A DNA stretch of 64,000 bases from Dasypus novemcinctus. Taxonomy: Eukaryota > Chordata > Mammalia > Cingulata > Dasypodidae. The stretch covers positions 154,133,169-154,197,168 of the forward strand of contig NC_080677.1 of assembly GCF_030445035.2 (NCBI RefSeq), read 5' to 3'. Below, piece by piece: positions 1-13,027 of this stretch; within the stretch, counting starts at the first letter, position 1, and each line of letters begins with the position of its first letter. The translations under genes were made by a program, and so were the position numbers. The notes below the pieces were generated by a model, which had not been told where the DNA came from, ran no database searches, and worked only from the letters and a program-made list of their open reading frames with translations.

Positions 1-2235
1 ATTTTTTTTTTTTAATTTTTAAAATCTGGTCCAGGACCAGATGATTTCACTGCTGAATTCTATCACACATTTAAAAAAGATTTAACACCAATCCTTCTCA
101 AGTCATTCCAAAGAATATAAGAGGAAGGACTATCTCCTAAGTCATTTTATGAGACCAGTATTACCCTGATACCAAAACCAGACAACACAGGAAAAAAAAA
201 ATTACAGACCAATACCCTTATAAGTATAGATGGAAAAAGTCCTCAACAAAATACTGGCAAATCAAATCCAGCGGTATATTAAAGGGATTTGTACACTCTT
301 AACAAGGGGAATTTATTCCAGGATTGCAAGGATGGGTCAACATAAGAAAATCAATCAAAGTATAGAACACATAAATAGAATGAAGGGGGAAAAACACACG
401 ACCATTTCAATTGAGGCACAAAAGGCATTTGGAAAAATCAAACACCCTTTCATGATAAAAGCACTCAGAAAACTAGAAATAGAAGGGAACATTCTCAACA
501 TGATAAAGGGAGTTATGAAAAACCCACAGCAAAGATTGAAAGCTTTCCCCCTAGATCAGGAACATGACAAGGATGCCCACTCTCATCACTTTTACTGAAC
601 ATTGTACTGGAATTTCTAACCAGAGGAATCAGGCAAGAGAAAGAAAATTCAAATCAGAAAGGAAGAAGTTAAATTATCTCTATCTGCAGATGACATGACC
701 CTATGTATAGAAAATCCCAAAGAATCCACAAGAAAGCTACTAGAACTAACAAACTAATAGTTGCAGCATGTAAGATAAACATGCAGAAATCAGTTGGGTT
801 AATGAACAATCTGAAAAGGAAATTTTAAAATTCCACATAAAATAGCATCTAAAAGAACAAAATACCTAGAAATAAATTTAACCAAGGTGGCAGACCTGTG
901 CACTGAAAACTACAAAAAATTACTGAAATAAATTAAAATGACCTAAATGAATGGAAAGACACCCCATGTTCAAGGATTGGACGACATAATATAGTTAAGA
1001 TGTCAATTCTGCCTAAAGCAGTCTAAAAGTCAATACAACCCTATTAAAATTCTAGTAGCCTTTTTTTGCAGAAATGGAAAAGTTGGTCCTTAAATTCATA
1101 TGGAATTGTAAGGAGACCTGAATAGCCAAAACAACCTTGAAAAAGAAGAATAAAGTTAGAGGGCTCACTTGTCCTGATTTCAACGCTTATAGCAAAGCTA
1201 TAGTAATTAAAAGTGTGGCACTGGCATAAGGACAGACATATGGACCAATGGAATAGAATTGAGAGTCCAGAGTTAAATCTGCAAATGTATAGTCAGTTGA
1301 TTTTTGACAAATTGGAACTCTTGTACATTGTTGGTGAAAATGTAAAATAGTGCAGCCACTGTGGAAAACGGTCTAGTGGTTCCTCAGAAAATTAAAAATA
1401 GAATTACCATATGATTTGTTTTTTAAGATTTTATTTTTATTCTTATTTTTTTAAATTTATTTCTCTCCCCTTCCTCCTCCTACACCCCAGCTGTCTGTTC
1501 TCTGTGTCCATTTGTTGCCTGTTCTTGTTTTTGTCCACTTCTGTTTTTGTCAGCGGCATGGAAATCTGTGTTTCTTTTTGTTGCATCATCTTGTTGTGTC
1601 AGCTCTCCGTGTGTGTGGCGCCGTTCTTGGGCAGGCTGAACTTTTCGTGCTGGGTAGCTCTCCTTAAGGGGTGCACTCCTTGTGCGTGGGGGTTTCCTAC
1701 GCGGGGGACACCCCTGTGTGGCAGGGCACTCCTCACGCGCATCAGCACTGCACGTGGGCCAGCTCCACACAGGTCAAAGAGGCCCGGGGTTTGAACTGTG
1801 GACCTCCCATGTGGTAGATGGATGCCCTATCCACTGGGCCTAGTCTGCTTCCCCATATGATTTGTTAATTCCACATCCAGGTATATACTCAAAAGAACTG
1901 ACAGCAGGAACTCAGACAAATATTTGTACATCAGTTAATTACAACATTATACACAGTAGCCAAAAGGTGGAATCAACCTGTGTCCATCAACAGATGAATA
2001 GATAAATAAAATCTGGGTGTATCCATTTGATAGAATCTTATTCAGCCATAAAAAAATGAAGTGCTGGTACATGCTACAACATGGATGAACCCTGATGATG
2101 TCATGTTGAGTGGAAATAAGAAATCTGTAAGTAGTGGTAAAAAGTTACACAGTATTGTCAGTGCACTAATATGAAAGAATGCTCCATTTAAAATGGTTAC
2201 AATGATTTATATGCTATGTGTTTTTAGTGCAATTA
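1..2235 (+). mobile_element. L1 ORF2 remnant (RT domain to 3' part), 5'-truncated
   Basis: Degenerate LINE-1 in sense orientation. The first 200 bases encode the start of the L1 reverse-transcriptase domain ([12 protein letters not shown], then LIPKPDN). A 122-codon open stretch at 230-598 covers the following RT region. The tail at about 1900-2150 matches the extreme C-terminal part of L1 ORF2 (QPVSINR-like, then a FIQPxKNEVLVHATTWMNP-like stretch). Many stops and frameshifts make it non-functional. A DAS SINE interrupts it at 1421-1852. L1 identity is secure; the subfamily and exact ends are not determined. Confidence 0.85.
1421..1852 (-). mobile_element. DAS SINE (full-length type), minus strand
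   Basis: The T-rich head at 1421-1475 is the A-tail read in reverse. The tRNA-like end lies at about 1790-1850, with the B-box complement GGTTTGAACTG at about 1788. It is flanked by a perfect 14-bp target duplication, CCATATGATTTGTT, at 1407-1420 and 1853-1866. Open reading frames across it are fortuitous. Confidence 0.93.
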
Positions 2236-2551
2236 AAAATAAATAAAAAATTTAAATCTATAGCTTTAAGTGAATATGATAGAAATGAAGGAATAGAAAG
2301 AACAGAGTAAACTGAAAGAAAGTATAAGAAAGGAAATAATCAAGATGAGAATAGAAGCTAATAAGATAGAAAACAAAGAATTCAAAACATTAATAAATCC
2401 AACTGTTGAGTCTTTGAAAAGACTAATAAAATAAATAAATCTCTAGCAAGATTGAACTAGGGAAGGAAATGAGACTTATTATATAGTTGGTTGATATTTT
2501 AGAAATCTTAAGTGAATACTATGAACAAAATATTGAAATTAAGATTAAATA

Positions 2552-2971
2552 GGGAAGTGGACTTGGCCTAGTGGATAGGGCATCCATCTACCACATGGGA
2601 GGTCCGCAGTTCAAAACCCGGGCCTCCTTGACCCCTGTGGAGCTGGCCCATATGCAGTGCTGATGCGCACAAGGAGTGCCCTGCCACTCAGGGGTGTCCC
2701 CTGCGTAGGGGAGCCCCACGTGCAGGGAGTGTGCCCTCTAAGGAGAGCCGCCCAGCATGAAATAAAGTGCAGCCTGCCCAGGAATGGTGCCACACACATG
2801 GAGAGCTGACACAACAAGATAATGCAACAAAAAAGAAACATAGATTCCCATGCCACTGACAACAACAGAAGCAGACAAAAAAGAAGAACACGCAGCAAAT
2901 GGACAGACAACTGGGGCGGGGGGTGGGGGCAGAAGGAGAGAGAAATAAATAAAATACATCTTAAAAAAAAA
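2552..2971 (+). mobile_element. DAS SINE, plus strand
   Basis: It starts GGGAAGTGGACTTGGCC, has a tRNA-like B-box around 2610 and ends in an A-rich tail at 2940-2971. The target duplication AAGATTAAATA is present at 2541-2551 and 2972-2982. Confidence 0.93.
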
Positions 2972-3135
2972 AAGATTAAATAGACAATTCCCTAGAAAAA
3001 TATAGCTTACAAAAACTGACTCACTAGAGGTAGAAAACCTTAATAGATCTACAATCCATAAATAAATAAAATTAGAAGGTAATAATTTCCTGTTTTATAT
3101 TCATACAAAATGCATTGAGTTCTACCAACACTTTA

Positions 3136-3550
3136 TTTATTTTTTTAAAGATTTATTATTTTTTTATTTCTCTCCCTTCCCCCAGTCTTCTGCTCTCTGT
3201 GTTGATTCACTGTGTGTTCTTCTGTGACCACTTCTATCCTTATCAGCGGCACTGGGAATCCATGTTTCTTTTTGCTGCATCATCCTGCTGTGTCAGTTCT
3301 TCATGTGTGCAGTGCCATTCTTGGGCAGGCTGCACCCTCTTTTGCACTGGGTGACTCTTCTAACGGGGCACACTCCCTGCACGTGGGGCTCCTCTATGCA
3401 GGGGACACCCCTGCGTGGCAGGGCACTCCTTGCGTGCATCAGCACTGTGCATGGGCCAGCTCCACACAGGTCAAGGAGGCCTGGGGTTTGAACCACGGGC
3501 CTCCCATGTGGTAGGCGGAAGCCCTATCCATTGGGCCAAGTTGGCTTCCC
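3136..3550 (-). mobile_element. DAS SINE, minus strand
   Basis: Reverse-oriented full-length copy inserted in L1 sequence. A perfect 15-bp target duplication, TCTACCAACACTTTA, flanks it at 3121-3135 and 3551-3565. With the SINE at 2552-2971 it forms an inverted pair only about 165 bp apart. Confidence 0.93.
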
Positions 3551-4064
3551 TCTACCAACACTTTAAGGGATAGATATTTTCTATCTTATACCAATTTTTC
3601 AGAGTACAGGGGGAAAAAGGGAACAATCTCCTCCTACTCATATAATGAGGTTAGTATAACTTTCATACCAATCTCACAAATATTGATAGAAAAGTCTAAA
3701 TAAAATACTAGCTAAAGAAATTCAGCAATATGCAAAATACATTATTGGTAAATTAGGGTATTCCCAGAATACCATCACATGAACAAATTAAAAGAGAAGA
3801 TAATGTTATTATTTTAATAGATGCAGAAAATCAATTTCATGCAATTCAACAACCATTCATTATGGAAATTCTTAGCAAACTAAGAATAAAAGTTCCTCTA
3901 CCCAGTAACCTACCCCAAACCTTCAGTAAATATTACATTTCCTAGTAAAACATTGGAAGCACATTTTTAAAAAATATCAGTGCCAAGATAGGGATGTCTG
4001 CTATCACAACTTCTATTTAATATTAGTCTCAATGCTTTATCGATAAGACAAGAAAAAGAACTAT

Positions 4065-6164
4065 TGCAGTGATGGAAGGCAAAACATCAAAAACAAAGCT
4101 TTTGATTTTTAAATTTTTTGATACCCCAATTTATTTTTATCTTAGTTTTTCCAAATTAATATGTATTCTATATCTCATCTCTAAACTCATTGCTATATTC
4201 CATTTTACTAATAAGGGAACCTGGCAATATATTTAGCTTCACTTTCCAGGAAGTTTTGGATCACAGAGAGGTTCAACAATGGCAGCAGAGGAGTACTGTG
4301 TGTGGGATGTTATTGACAGGGGGCACATGGTTGGCAGGGAGTTCTATAGGGCATATATCCAGGGTACATAAAATGTTTGGATATTTTCATAGTGGATACA
4401 ATTAAAAACAATAACTGAGGGAGTGCTGAGTTCCTGGCCAGGGGAGCTCTATCACAGCCCCTAAAGAACAGCAACAATCCCCCAAGTGCAACGGCAAAGA
4501 CCAAAAATAAGGGAGGTCCAACAATGAGCCCTTGATACTAATGACTATGTTTGTGGGCCTGTGCACCTGAAATAAGAACAAGGCCTAGAGCTGCAGGGTG
4601 CCTAAGAGTAACCTCCTGAGAGCCTCCATGTTGCTCAAATGTGGCCTGTCTCGAAGCCAAACTCAGCATGTAAATGCGTTGCCTTCCCCCCAGCATGGGA
4701 CATGATTCCCAGGGATAAGCCTCCCTGGTGCTGAGGGATTACTACCAAGTACCAGCTGATGATGTAACTAGAAAATGACCTTGAATACAAGGGTCAACTT
4801 GGACCAGCAGAATATCTCAGTCTACATATAATACCAGGAGTTAAAAATGCTTTTTGATCTGAATCAAGGGGGAAATGGAAAGGAAAAATGAGTTTTTATG
4901 GCTATGAATCTCCAAAAAAGAGCCGGGAGGTTATCAGAGGGGTCACCCTTATGCACACCTCAGCAGAGTCCCAGAGACAGATAACGTAGATACAACCCCG
5001 GGTATTGGTTCTTCTGAGGGCTACAGAGACCCACAGATTCTATGGTCATGGTAGATGGAGTTCAGTGCCATGTCAGTTGGCCCTTCTTTGGAGTTTGTGT
5101 TTCTGTGTGATGGAGCTGGACTCAGATGTGATCTTTTTTCACAAGCCTCTCCTGTTATGTTTACCAGAACTGTAGTTGGTGCTGGGGTTTAATACATACC
5201 CAGAGGATCTGAATTTCTGGACAAACCATATGATAGCCAGGCCCTGAGCCTCAACAGACTTCAGCTCCTACACTCTAGTTTATTGGACTTACCCCAGTCA
5301 GCCAACATGGAGTTGAAGAAGGTCAACCACCACACCATGGAGCCAAGAGTGCCTACAACTGAAAGTAGGAGGATTCCATCCAGCATACATGTGGAATCTA
5401 AGCCCCCTCTTGGTATAGATGTGGAGTGGACACAACCATTCCAAGGTCCACAGGATGGAGGAATAGAATAGGGATTAGAGTGGACCTACTGATATTCTAT
5501 TCATGAACTATCGTGATTAGTAATCGAAGAAAAGGTGGCATTGGTGCGGAGAAAGTGGCCATGGTGGCTGCTGGGGGTAGGGAGTGGGAGGAAGAGATGT
5601 GATGTGGGGGTGTTTTCAGGACTTGGAGTTGTCCTGGGTGATGCTGCAGGGACAGTTACTGGACATTGTATGTCCTCCCATGGCCCACTGGATGGAATGT
5701 GGGAGAGTGTGGGCTATGATGTGGACCACTGACCATGAGGTGCAGTGGTGCTCAGAGATGTATTGACCAAATGCAATGAATGTCTCATGATGATGGAGGA
5801 GAGCGTTGCTAAGGGGGGAGGAGTGGGGTGAGGGGGGTGGGGTGGTATATGGGGACCTCATATTTTTGGAATGTAATAAAAAAATAAAAAATAAAGTAAA
5901 TATTATTTTAAAAAAAGAATTTACTTGGGATGGTGGAGATATTCCATAGTTTGATATAAGTGCTGTTTCTGTGGATACAGTCACTTAGCTGTACATGCAT
6001 GTTATAATTTATGTATTTCATATCTCCATAAAAATGTGAAAAAATTAATTCCTCCATGCAATCTAGAAGGACTTTGAAAACTCTCTGTCCCCTATATATG
6101 TTTGTCAGAATAATCACTTTTTTGCAAGTTAAATTAAACAATAGTTTGCTAGTATAAAAAAAAA
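4065..6164 (+). mobile_element. 2.1-kb retrotransposed segment with target duplication and two A-rich tails
   Basis: The 14-bp sequence AGAAAAAGAACTAT occurs at 4051-4064 and again at 6165-6178, and the L1 reading on either side is continuous, so everything between is one insertion. The body at about 5080-5875 is homologous to the segment at 52850-53585 (shared blocks include GAGCTGGACTCAG and GGAATCTAAGCCCCCTCT). It ends in an A-rich run at about 5875-5920. Roughly 230 bp of unrelated sequence follows, then a second A-run (6155-6165) directly before the duplication. That is the layout of a retrotransposon with a 3' transduction. No coding capacity was recognised. The source family is unidentified; it may be an armadillo L1 3' UTR or a non-autonomous element. 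Confidence 0.65.
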
Positions 6165-7494
6165 AGAAAAAGAACTATGATGATTGGAAAATAAAAAATC
6201 CTAACTACTCATATTTTAAGATAATATGTTTATCTGCAAATAAACTATTAGAGTAACTAAACTGCAGATAAACTAGTAAGAGCATTCATCAAGGTTACTA
6301 GACAGAAAACCAATGTATAAAACATAATAGTTTTTGTATATCAGCAATAAACTATTAGTGAATAGAATTTAAAACATCATTTTCTATAGCAATAAAAATA
6401 ACAATAGGTTATTATATTGTGACAAAAATGTGGTTGTCTTTATTTAAAAAATATGAAGTTTATACAAGGATGTCACAACAAGACCTAAATAAATGAAAAG
6501 ATACGTTCCTGGATGGACAGAAAGGCTCAATATTGTACCTTAACAAATCTAGGTCAATTTATGAGTGTCATCACATTTGTTATCTTCCCTTTTTTTTGTG
6601 TTTTAATAATAGCCATCCTTCAGAGTGTAAAATGGTGTCTCATTGTGGTTTAATTTGCATTTTCCCAATAGTTAATGACCTTGATCATCTTTTCATGTGC
6701 TTATTGGCCATTTACATATCTTCTTTGGAGAAGTGTCCTTTGTCCATTTTTAAATTGGGTTGCTTGTCTTTTTGTTGTTGCATTGTACAGATTCTTTATA
6801 TATTCTGGATATTAAAGTCTTATCTAATATATGGTTTGAAATTATTTTCTCCCATTCTATAAGTTGTCTTTTCACTTGATAATTTCCTTCTAAGCACAAA
6901 AGTTTCTAATTTTGATGAAATCGAATTTCCCTTGTTTCTTTTGTTGAACATGATTTTGATGTCATAGCTAAGAATCCATTGCTAAATCCCAGAACATGAA
7001 TATTTGCCTTTATGCTATCTTTTCAGATTTTTAAAATAGTTTTAGCTCCTATATTTACGTCCTTGATCCATTTTGAATTGAGGAAGGTGTCTAAGTTCAT
7101 TCTTCTATATGTAGATATCTTGTTTTTCCAACACCATTTGTTGAAGAGACTCTTTTTTCCCTACTGCATGGACTTCACATTCTTGTCAAAAACAAATTGG
7201 TCATAGATGCTGGTCTATTACTAGATTTTCAATTCTGTTCCACTGATCTATTTGTCTATCTTTGTACCAGTGCCACACTCTTTGGATTACTGCTGCATTG
7301 TAATACAATTGGAAATTAGGAAGTTTTAGTCCTTCAATCTATACTTTGTTTCCAAGATTGTTTTGTATATTTGGAGTCCCTTGAAGTTCCTTATAAATTA
7401 AAGGGTTGGTTTTTCCATTTCTGTAAAAAAGTCTGCTGGAATTTTAATAGAGAGTACATTGTATTTGTATATTGCTTTGGGTAATATTGACATA

Positions 7495-8138
7495 TGTGGA
7501 AGTTTGAAATTATTTATGAATTCCCCCCCCCCCCAAAAAGATGTCTGTAAACTAATCTCTTCCTCTGGGTGTGAAACCTTTTGAATGCATTAGATTCAGC
7601 CGACATGTTTGATTAAATCACCAGTTAAGATTAGGGCTTTGATTGGGCCACATCAGTAGGGCATGACTCAGATTGAATCTCTGCTCCCTTTGGCCTATAT
7701 AAATGGACACTCACTCAAGAAGACCCATGGAAGAAGACACAGAAGAGGAGATAACTCTGTCATGTTTGATCCTGGGGCCCCAGAGAGAGATGAGCCAATC
7801 GCCTAATAGCTTGCAGCTGAAGAGAACAGAGCAGTGGAGCAGCTGAGAAGTCCTGGAAAGAAATGAGCCCCACACCAGAATGATGTAGGAAGCCCTGAAA
7901 GATAAGCCGTATGCCAGTCTGCATCTGAGATTAGAGGAAGCTGGGCCCAGGAAACCGTAAGTGGAGGAAGGAAGGAGAGACCGGGCTGAGATTGTCATCT
8001 TGCTTCAACACATGGCAGCCGACGTTGGTGAGAAAGCAGCCTTGAGTTGGACTCTTTAGGGCCTTATAACTATAAGCTTTATAAAAGCCAACAGATTTCT
8101 GGTACTTTGCATTGGCACTCCTTTGGCTGACTAATACA
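7495..8138 (+). mobile_element. Solo LTR, ERVL/MaLR-like, copy 1
   Basis: The unit begins TGTGG and ends AATACA and is flanked by the 5-bp duplication ACATA (7490-7494 and 8139-8143). Five bases is the duplication length expected of ERVL-class elements. A TATA-like TATATAAATGG lies at about 7697. Relatives in this window are at 16451-17089 (minus strand) and in the LTR split by the provirus (29764-29871 plus 37993-38454). It has no coding content. Confidence 0.78.
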
Positions 8139-8631
8139 ACATATTAGCAATGTTAACTCTCCCAATTCATAAACCTGGGATGTCTTGCCATTTATTTAGG
8201 TCCTCTTTAATTTCTTTCAGTAAGGTTTTGTAGTTTTCAGTGAAAAGGTCTTTTGAATCTTTAGTTAAACTTATTCCTAGCTATTCTATTCTTTTGGATG
8301 TTATTGTAAATGGAATTGTTAATTTCCTCTTCTGATTGTTCATTGCTGCTGAATAGGAGAACAATATTCTTTTTTGAGTGTTGATTTTGTACCCTACCAC
8401 TTTGCTGAATTCATTTATTAGCTCTAATAGTTTGTGTGTTCCTTTGGGTTTTTTATATATAAGATCATTTTGTCTGCAAATAAAGGTAGTTTTACTTCTC
8501 CCTTTCCAATTTAAATACCCTTTTCTAGCTTAATTGCTCTGGCAAAACTGCTAATACAATATTGAATAGCAATGGTGAGAGAAGGCATCTTGTCTTCTTC
8601 CTGATCTTAGGGGGATAAAGAACATAAATGG

Positions 8632-9097
8632 TGTTTTAGTCTTCTAGCTGCTAGAAAAAATATCATACAATGGATCAGATTAAGCAATAGGAATGAATTA
8701 GCTCAGGGTTTTGAGGCTAGCAAAAATCCAAAATGGAGGCATCAGCAAGATGATGCTTTCTTTAAGGACTGTGGCATTCTTGTGCTGGCTGCCCATGATC
8801 CTTGGGGTTCCTTGACTTTCCCACTATGTGGCAATGTACATGGTGGCCTCTTCTCCCTTCTCTTCCTGATTCAATTGTCTTCCAGTCTCTGGCTACTCCC
8901 TGTGACTTCTGTGTCCAATTTCCTTTGCTTGTAAGGACTTCAGTCATCTTGGATTAAGGCCCACTCTCATTCACTGTGGCCACATCTTAACCAATAGTAA
9001 CATCTTCGAAGATCCTATTTACAAATGGGATCCCACCCACAAAACCATGAGTTGAGTCCCGAACAGGCCCTTCTTGGGGTACATGATTCAATCCCCA
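8632..9097 (-). mobile_element. Solo LTR, MaLR-like (different subfamily)
   Basis: On the plus strand it runs from TGTTTTAGTC to ATCCCCA and is flanked by AAATGG at 8626-8631 and 9098-9103. The internal text (CCTATTTACAAATGGG near 9020, AGGCCCACTCTCATTC near 8956) recalls MLT1/MSTA-type LTRs read in reverse. The flanking antisense L1 reads across the insertion. Confidence 0.65.
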
Positions 9098-12000
9098 AAA
9101 TGGCCTTTGTCTTATTTAGAAGTTTCCCTTCTATCCCTACTTTTCTGAGTATTTTCATGAAGAAAAGGTGCTAGATTTTGTTTAAAAAAAATTTTTTTTA
9201 TCTATGGAGATCATCACATGGTTGCCCCCCTTCATTCTTCTCATGTAGTTTATTACATTGATTTTCATCTGTTGAACCACCCTTGCATTCTTGGGATGAA
9301 TCCCACTTGGTCATGGTGTATAATAATTTTAATATGCCATTAGATTCAGTTTGCTTTGTATTTTGTTGAGGATTTTTGCATCTATTTTCATAAAGGAAAT
9401 TGGTCTACGATTTTCTTTTCTTGTGATGTCTTTACCAGGCCTTGATATGAGAGTCCTTACCTCTTGAATTATATGGAAGAGTTTGAGAAGGATTGGTAGC
9501 TAATTCTTCTTTACATGTTTGGTAGAAGTAATAGTGAAGCCATCTAGTCCTGGACTTTGCTCTGATGTAAGATTTTTAATTATTGATTCAAAGTTTGTAC
9601 TTGTTATAGGTTTGTTGGTGTTTTCTATTTCTTATGGGCTCAATTTAGGTAATTGCTATATTTCTAGGAATTTTTCCATTTGTTCTAGATTATTTAGTTT
9701 GTTAGCATACAATTGTTCATTATATTCTCTTTTAGTCCTTTTTAATTCTGTAAGATCAATAGTGAGATTACCATTTTCCTTTCTGATTTTAGTTATTTGC
9801 ATCTTTTTTTCTTTTTCAGTCTAGCTAAAAGTGTCAATTTTATTGATTTTTTCAAAGAACCAACTTACTGTTTTATTTTTCTCAATTGCTTTTCTAATAT
9901 ATATTTCATTTATCGTTAATCTTAATTATTTCCTTACTTTTGCTAAATTTGGGTTTACTTTACTCTTCTTTTTCTAGTTCCTTAAGATGTCAAGTTATCT
10001 TATTAATTTGAGATCTTTCAGTCTAGGTATTCACAGCTATAAATTTTTTTCTGAGCACCTCCTTCACTGCATCCTATATGTTTTGGTATGTTGTGTCTTT
10101 GTTTCCATTTGTCTTTAAGAATTTTCTAGTTTCTCTTGTAATTTCTTCTTTAACTCATTGGTCATTTAAGAGTGTGCTGTTTAACTTCCACATATTTTTA
10201 ACATTTTCAGTTTTTCTTCTGTTATTTATAGCTTCATTCCATTGTAGTCAGAGAGGTTACTGTTTAAGATTTCAATATTTAAAAATTTATTTAGACTTCT
10301 CTTGTACGCTAACATATGATCAATCTTAGAAAATTATCTGTGTACAATTGAAAAGAATGTGTGTTTCACTCTTGTTGGATGAAGTATTCTATATGTATTA
10401 ATTGGATCTAGTTGGTTTATTGTGTTGTTCAAATCTTTCTCACTTATCTTCTGTTTAGATGATCTATCCTCTACTGAAAGTGATGTACTGAAATCTCAAA
10501 CTATTACTGTAGAACTGTATATTGTTCCCTTAAATTCTGTCAGTATTTGCTTCATATCTTTTTTTCTGCTGTTAGGTGCATATATGTTTATAAGTATGAA
10601 ATATTCTTAGAGAATTGACATTTTTGTTGATATATTATGTCATTTTTGTCTCTTATTAACAGTTTTTAACTTAGTCTATTTTTTTCTGATATTAGTATAG
10701 CCACCCCTTCTCTCTCTGGATTACTATTTGCATGAAATATTTGTTCCTCTCCTTTCACTTTCAACGTTTCTATGAATCTATAACAGGCATCTTGTAAACA
10801 GTATAGAGTTGGGTCATGTTTCCTTATCCATTCTGTCAATCTCTGACTTTTGTTTGGAGAGTTTAATCCTTTTATATTTAAGGAAATTACTGCAAAGGCA
10901 AGATTTACTGCTGCCATTTTGCTAGTTTTTTAGAAGTCATATACCCATTTTGTTTCTATTTTCCTCTTTGTTTAGATTATCTTTTATACTAAGGGTTTTT
11001 TAATCACCTTTTTTTTTTCTAACTGTGAAAACATTGCATTGTTTATTATCAAAATCTAAAATGCATGCTTATTTATTTTAAAGAAACTTTAGATTACATA
11101 AATATTATATAAAAAATATAGGGAATTCCTATATGCCCCACTTCCTCACTACCCCCCCCTCCGCTGTCCCACATTAATATCATCCTTCATTAGTGTGGTA
11201 CAGTTGTTATAGTTGATGGACACATATTGAAGCATTGCCACTAACTGTGGATTATAGTTTACATTATACTCTGTCCTGTGCAATTTTGTAAGTTATGACA
11301 AAATATGTAATAACCTGTATCTGTCATTGCAACATCATGCAGGACAATTCCAATGTCCAAAAGAATGCCCCTGTATTATACCTATTTTATGCTCTTCCTC
11401 CTCTCTGAGCCACTGGTGGCCACTGCCTTTATATCAATGATACAAGTTCTTCCATTGATAGAATAACAATAAGTCTATAGTAGAACACTCCTTTTCTTTT
11501 GTGTAGGTTTTTTGAAAGGTATTTTCTTTATGGTTATCTTGGGGATTGCACTTAGCCTATGAAATCTATTGCAATTTAGCTTGTTTTGATTCCAAACACA
11601 CACTAGCCTACACATGCACAGTAGCTCCATTCCTCTCTTTTACATTGTTCTTGTCATAAACTGCATCTTTATGCATTGGGTCGGGTAACAACGATTTATG
11701 CTTGTTTTTATGCATTTGCATGTTATGCCTCTAAGAAGTAAAAGACAGCATTACAAGTGAAAAAAATGAAATAATACTGGCATGTATATTTACCCATATT
11801 GTCATTTACACTGGAGATCTTTATATCTTCACCCAGTTTTTAAGATACCATTGAGTGTTCTTTTCTTTCAATATAGAACACTCCATTTAGCAGTTTCTAT
11901 AAAACAGAACTAGTAGTAATGCACTCCCTCAGTTTTTGTTTGTCTGCAAATGTCTTAATTTCTCCCTCATTTTTGAAGGACAGTTTCATAGGGTATATTA

Positions 12001-12849
12001 TTCTTGGGTAACAGTTTTTTACTTCCAATACTCTCCTAAGACTTTCTGGCCTCCATGGTTTCTACTGAGAAATCTGATATTAACCTTACTAAGAATCCTT
12101 GTATGTGCTACATCACTTCTTTCTTGCTGTTTTTAAGATTCTTTCTTTGTCCTTGGCATTGGACAGTTTGATCAGAATGTGTCTCGGTAGAGATCTGTTT
12201 GGGTTCATCCTGCTCAGCAGTCATTGAGCATCTTGGATTTGTATACTCATATCTTTCATCAGATTTTGGAAATTTCCTGTCATTAATTCTTCAAATATTT
12301 TTCTGACCCTTTATCTCTCTTCTCCTCCTGGGACTCCTGTGATGCATTTATTGGTATACTTCATGGTGTTCCACTGATTCCTGAGGCTCTGTTACTTTTT
12401 TTTTCCCCATTCTTTTTTCTTCTTCTCCTTAACCTGGACAGTTTAGTTTCAATTATTTGTCTTTAAGTTTGCTGATCCTTTCTTCTGGCTCCTCCAATTT
12501 GTTCTGTTGAATTTTTCACTTCAGTTATTGTAGTTTTGAATTCTAGAATTTCTATTTGGTTCTTTATAATTTCTACCTCACTTTTGAAATTCTCATTTTG
12601 TTCATATATTATTTACCTGTTGTTTATGTTCCTATTCATGAGAGATATTCTAAGACCTTTGGTTAGTAATTTCAGAGACTGTGATTTCTCCAGAATATTT
12701 TCCATCAATTTCTTCTTGCTTCTGTGATTGGGCCATACTTTCCCGACTCCTTGTATGTTTTGTAATTTTTTTGTTGAACACTGGACATTCTGAGTATTAT
12801 ATTTGGTCACTCTGGAAGTCTAGTCCTCCTGCTCTTCAGTCTGCCAGAC

Positions 12850-13000
12850 TAAGAAGAAGGAGGGGGGAAGAAAGAAAGAAAAAGGAAAGGGAAAAAAAGG
12901 AAGGAAAGAAAGAAAAATGAATAAAAAAGAGAAACAAACTGAACAAATAGAAAACGCTCACGCAAAAAAAAAAAAAAAAGAAAGAAAAGAAAAGAAAAAG
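12850..13000. repeat. Purine-rich low-complexity tract
   Basis: (GAAA/GGAA)-rich run followed by an A17-type run near 12966-12980, inside the antisense L1 5' region. ORFs over it are low complexity. Confidence 0.9.
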
Positions 13001-13027
13001 GAAAAATGATGACATGCACTGTCTTTT

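Larger units (their letters stand above)
2236..6555 (+). mobile_element. Second L1 ORF2 remnant, interrupted by three insertions
   Basis: Sense L1 ORF2 sequence runs from the linker upstream of RT (2236-2540) through RT (3566-4050) to the region after the catalytic motif (6179-6550). It is cut by a SINE at 2552-2971, a SINE at 3136-3550 and a 2.1-kb retrotransposed segment at 4065-6164. The pieces read in the correct L1 order once the insertions are skipped. It is heavily mutated and has no usable ORF. The right end at about 6555 abuts an antisense L1. Confidence 0.75.

Noticed and set aside
1480..1794. Overlapping open frames on both strands across 1411-1794, and similar frames in every DAS SINE
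   Set aside because: They are the same SINE body read in several frames and recur in each copy. They are not genes.
10666..10917. 83-codon frame as a possible standalone nuclease
   Set aside because: It is the start of the L1 ORF2 endonuclease domain, truncated by stops.
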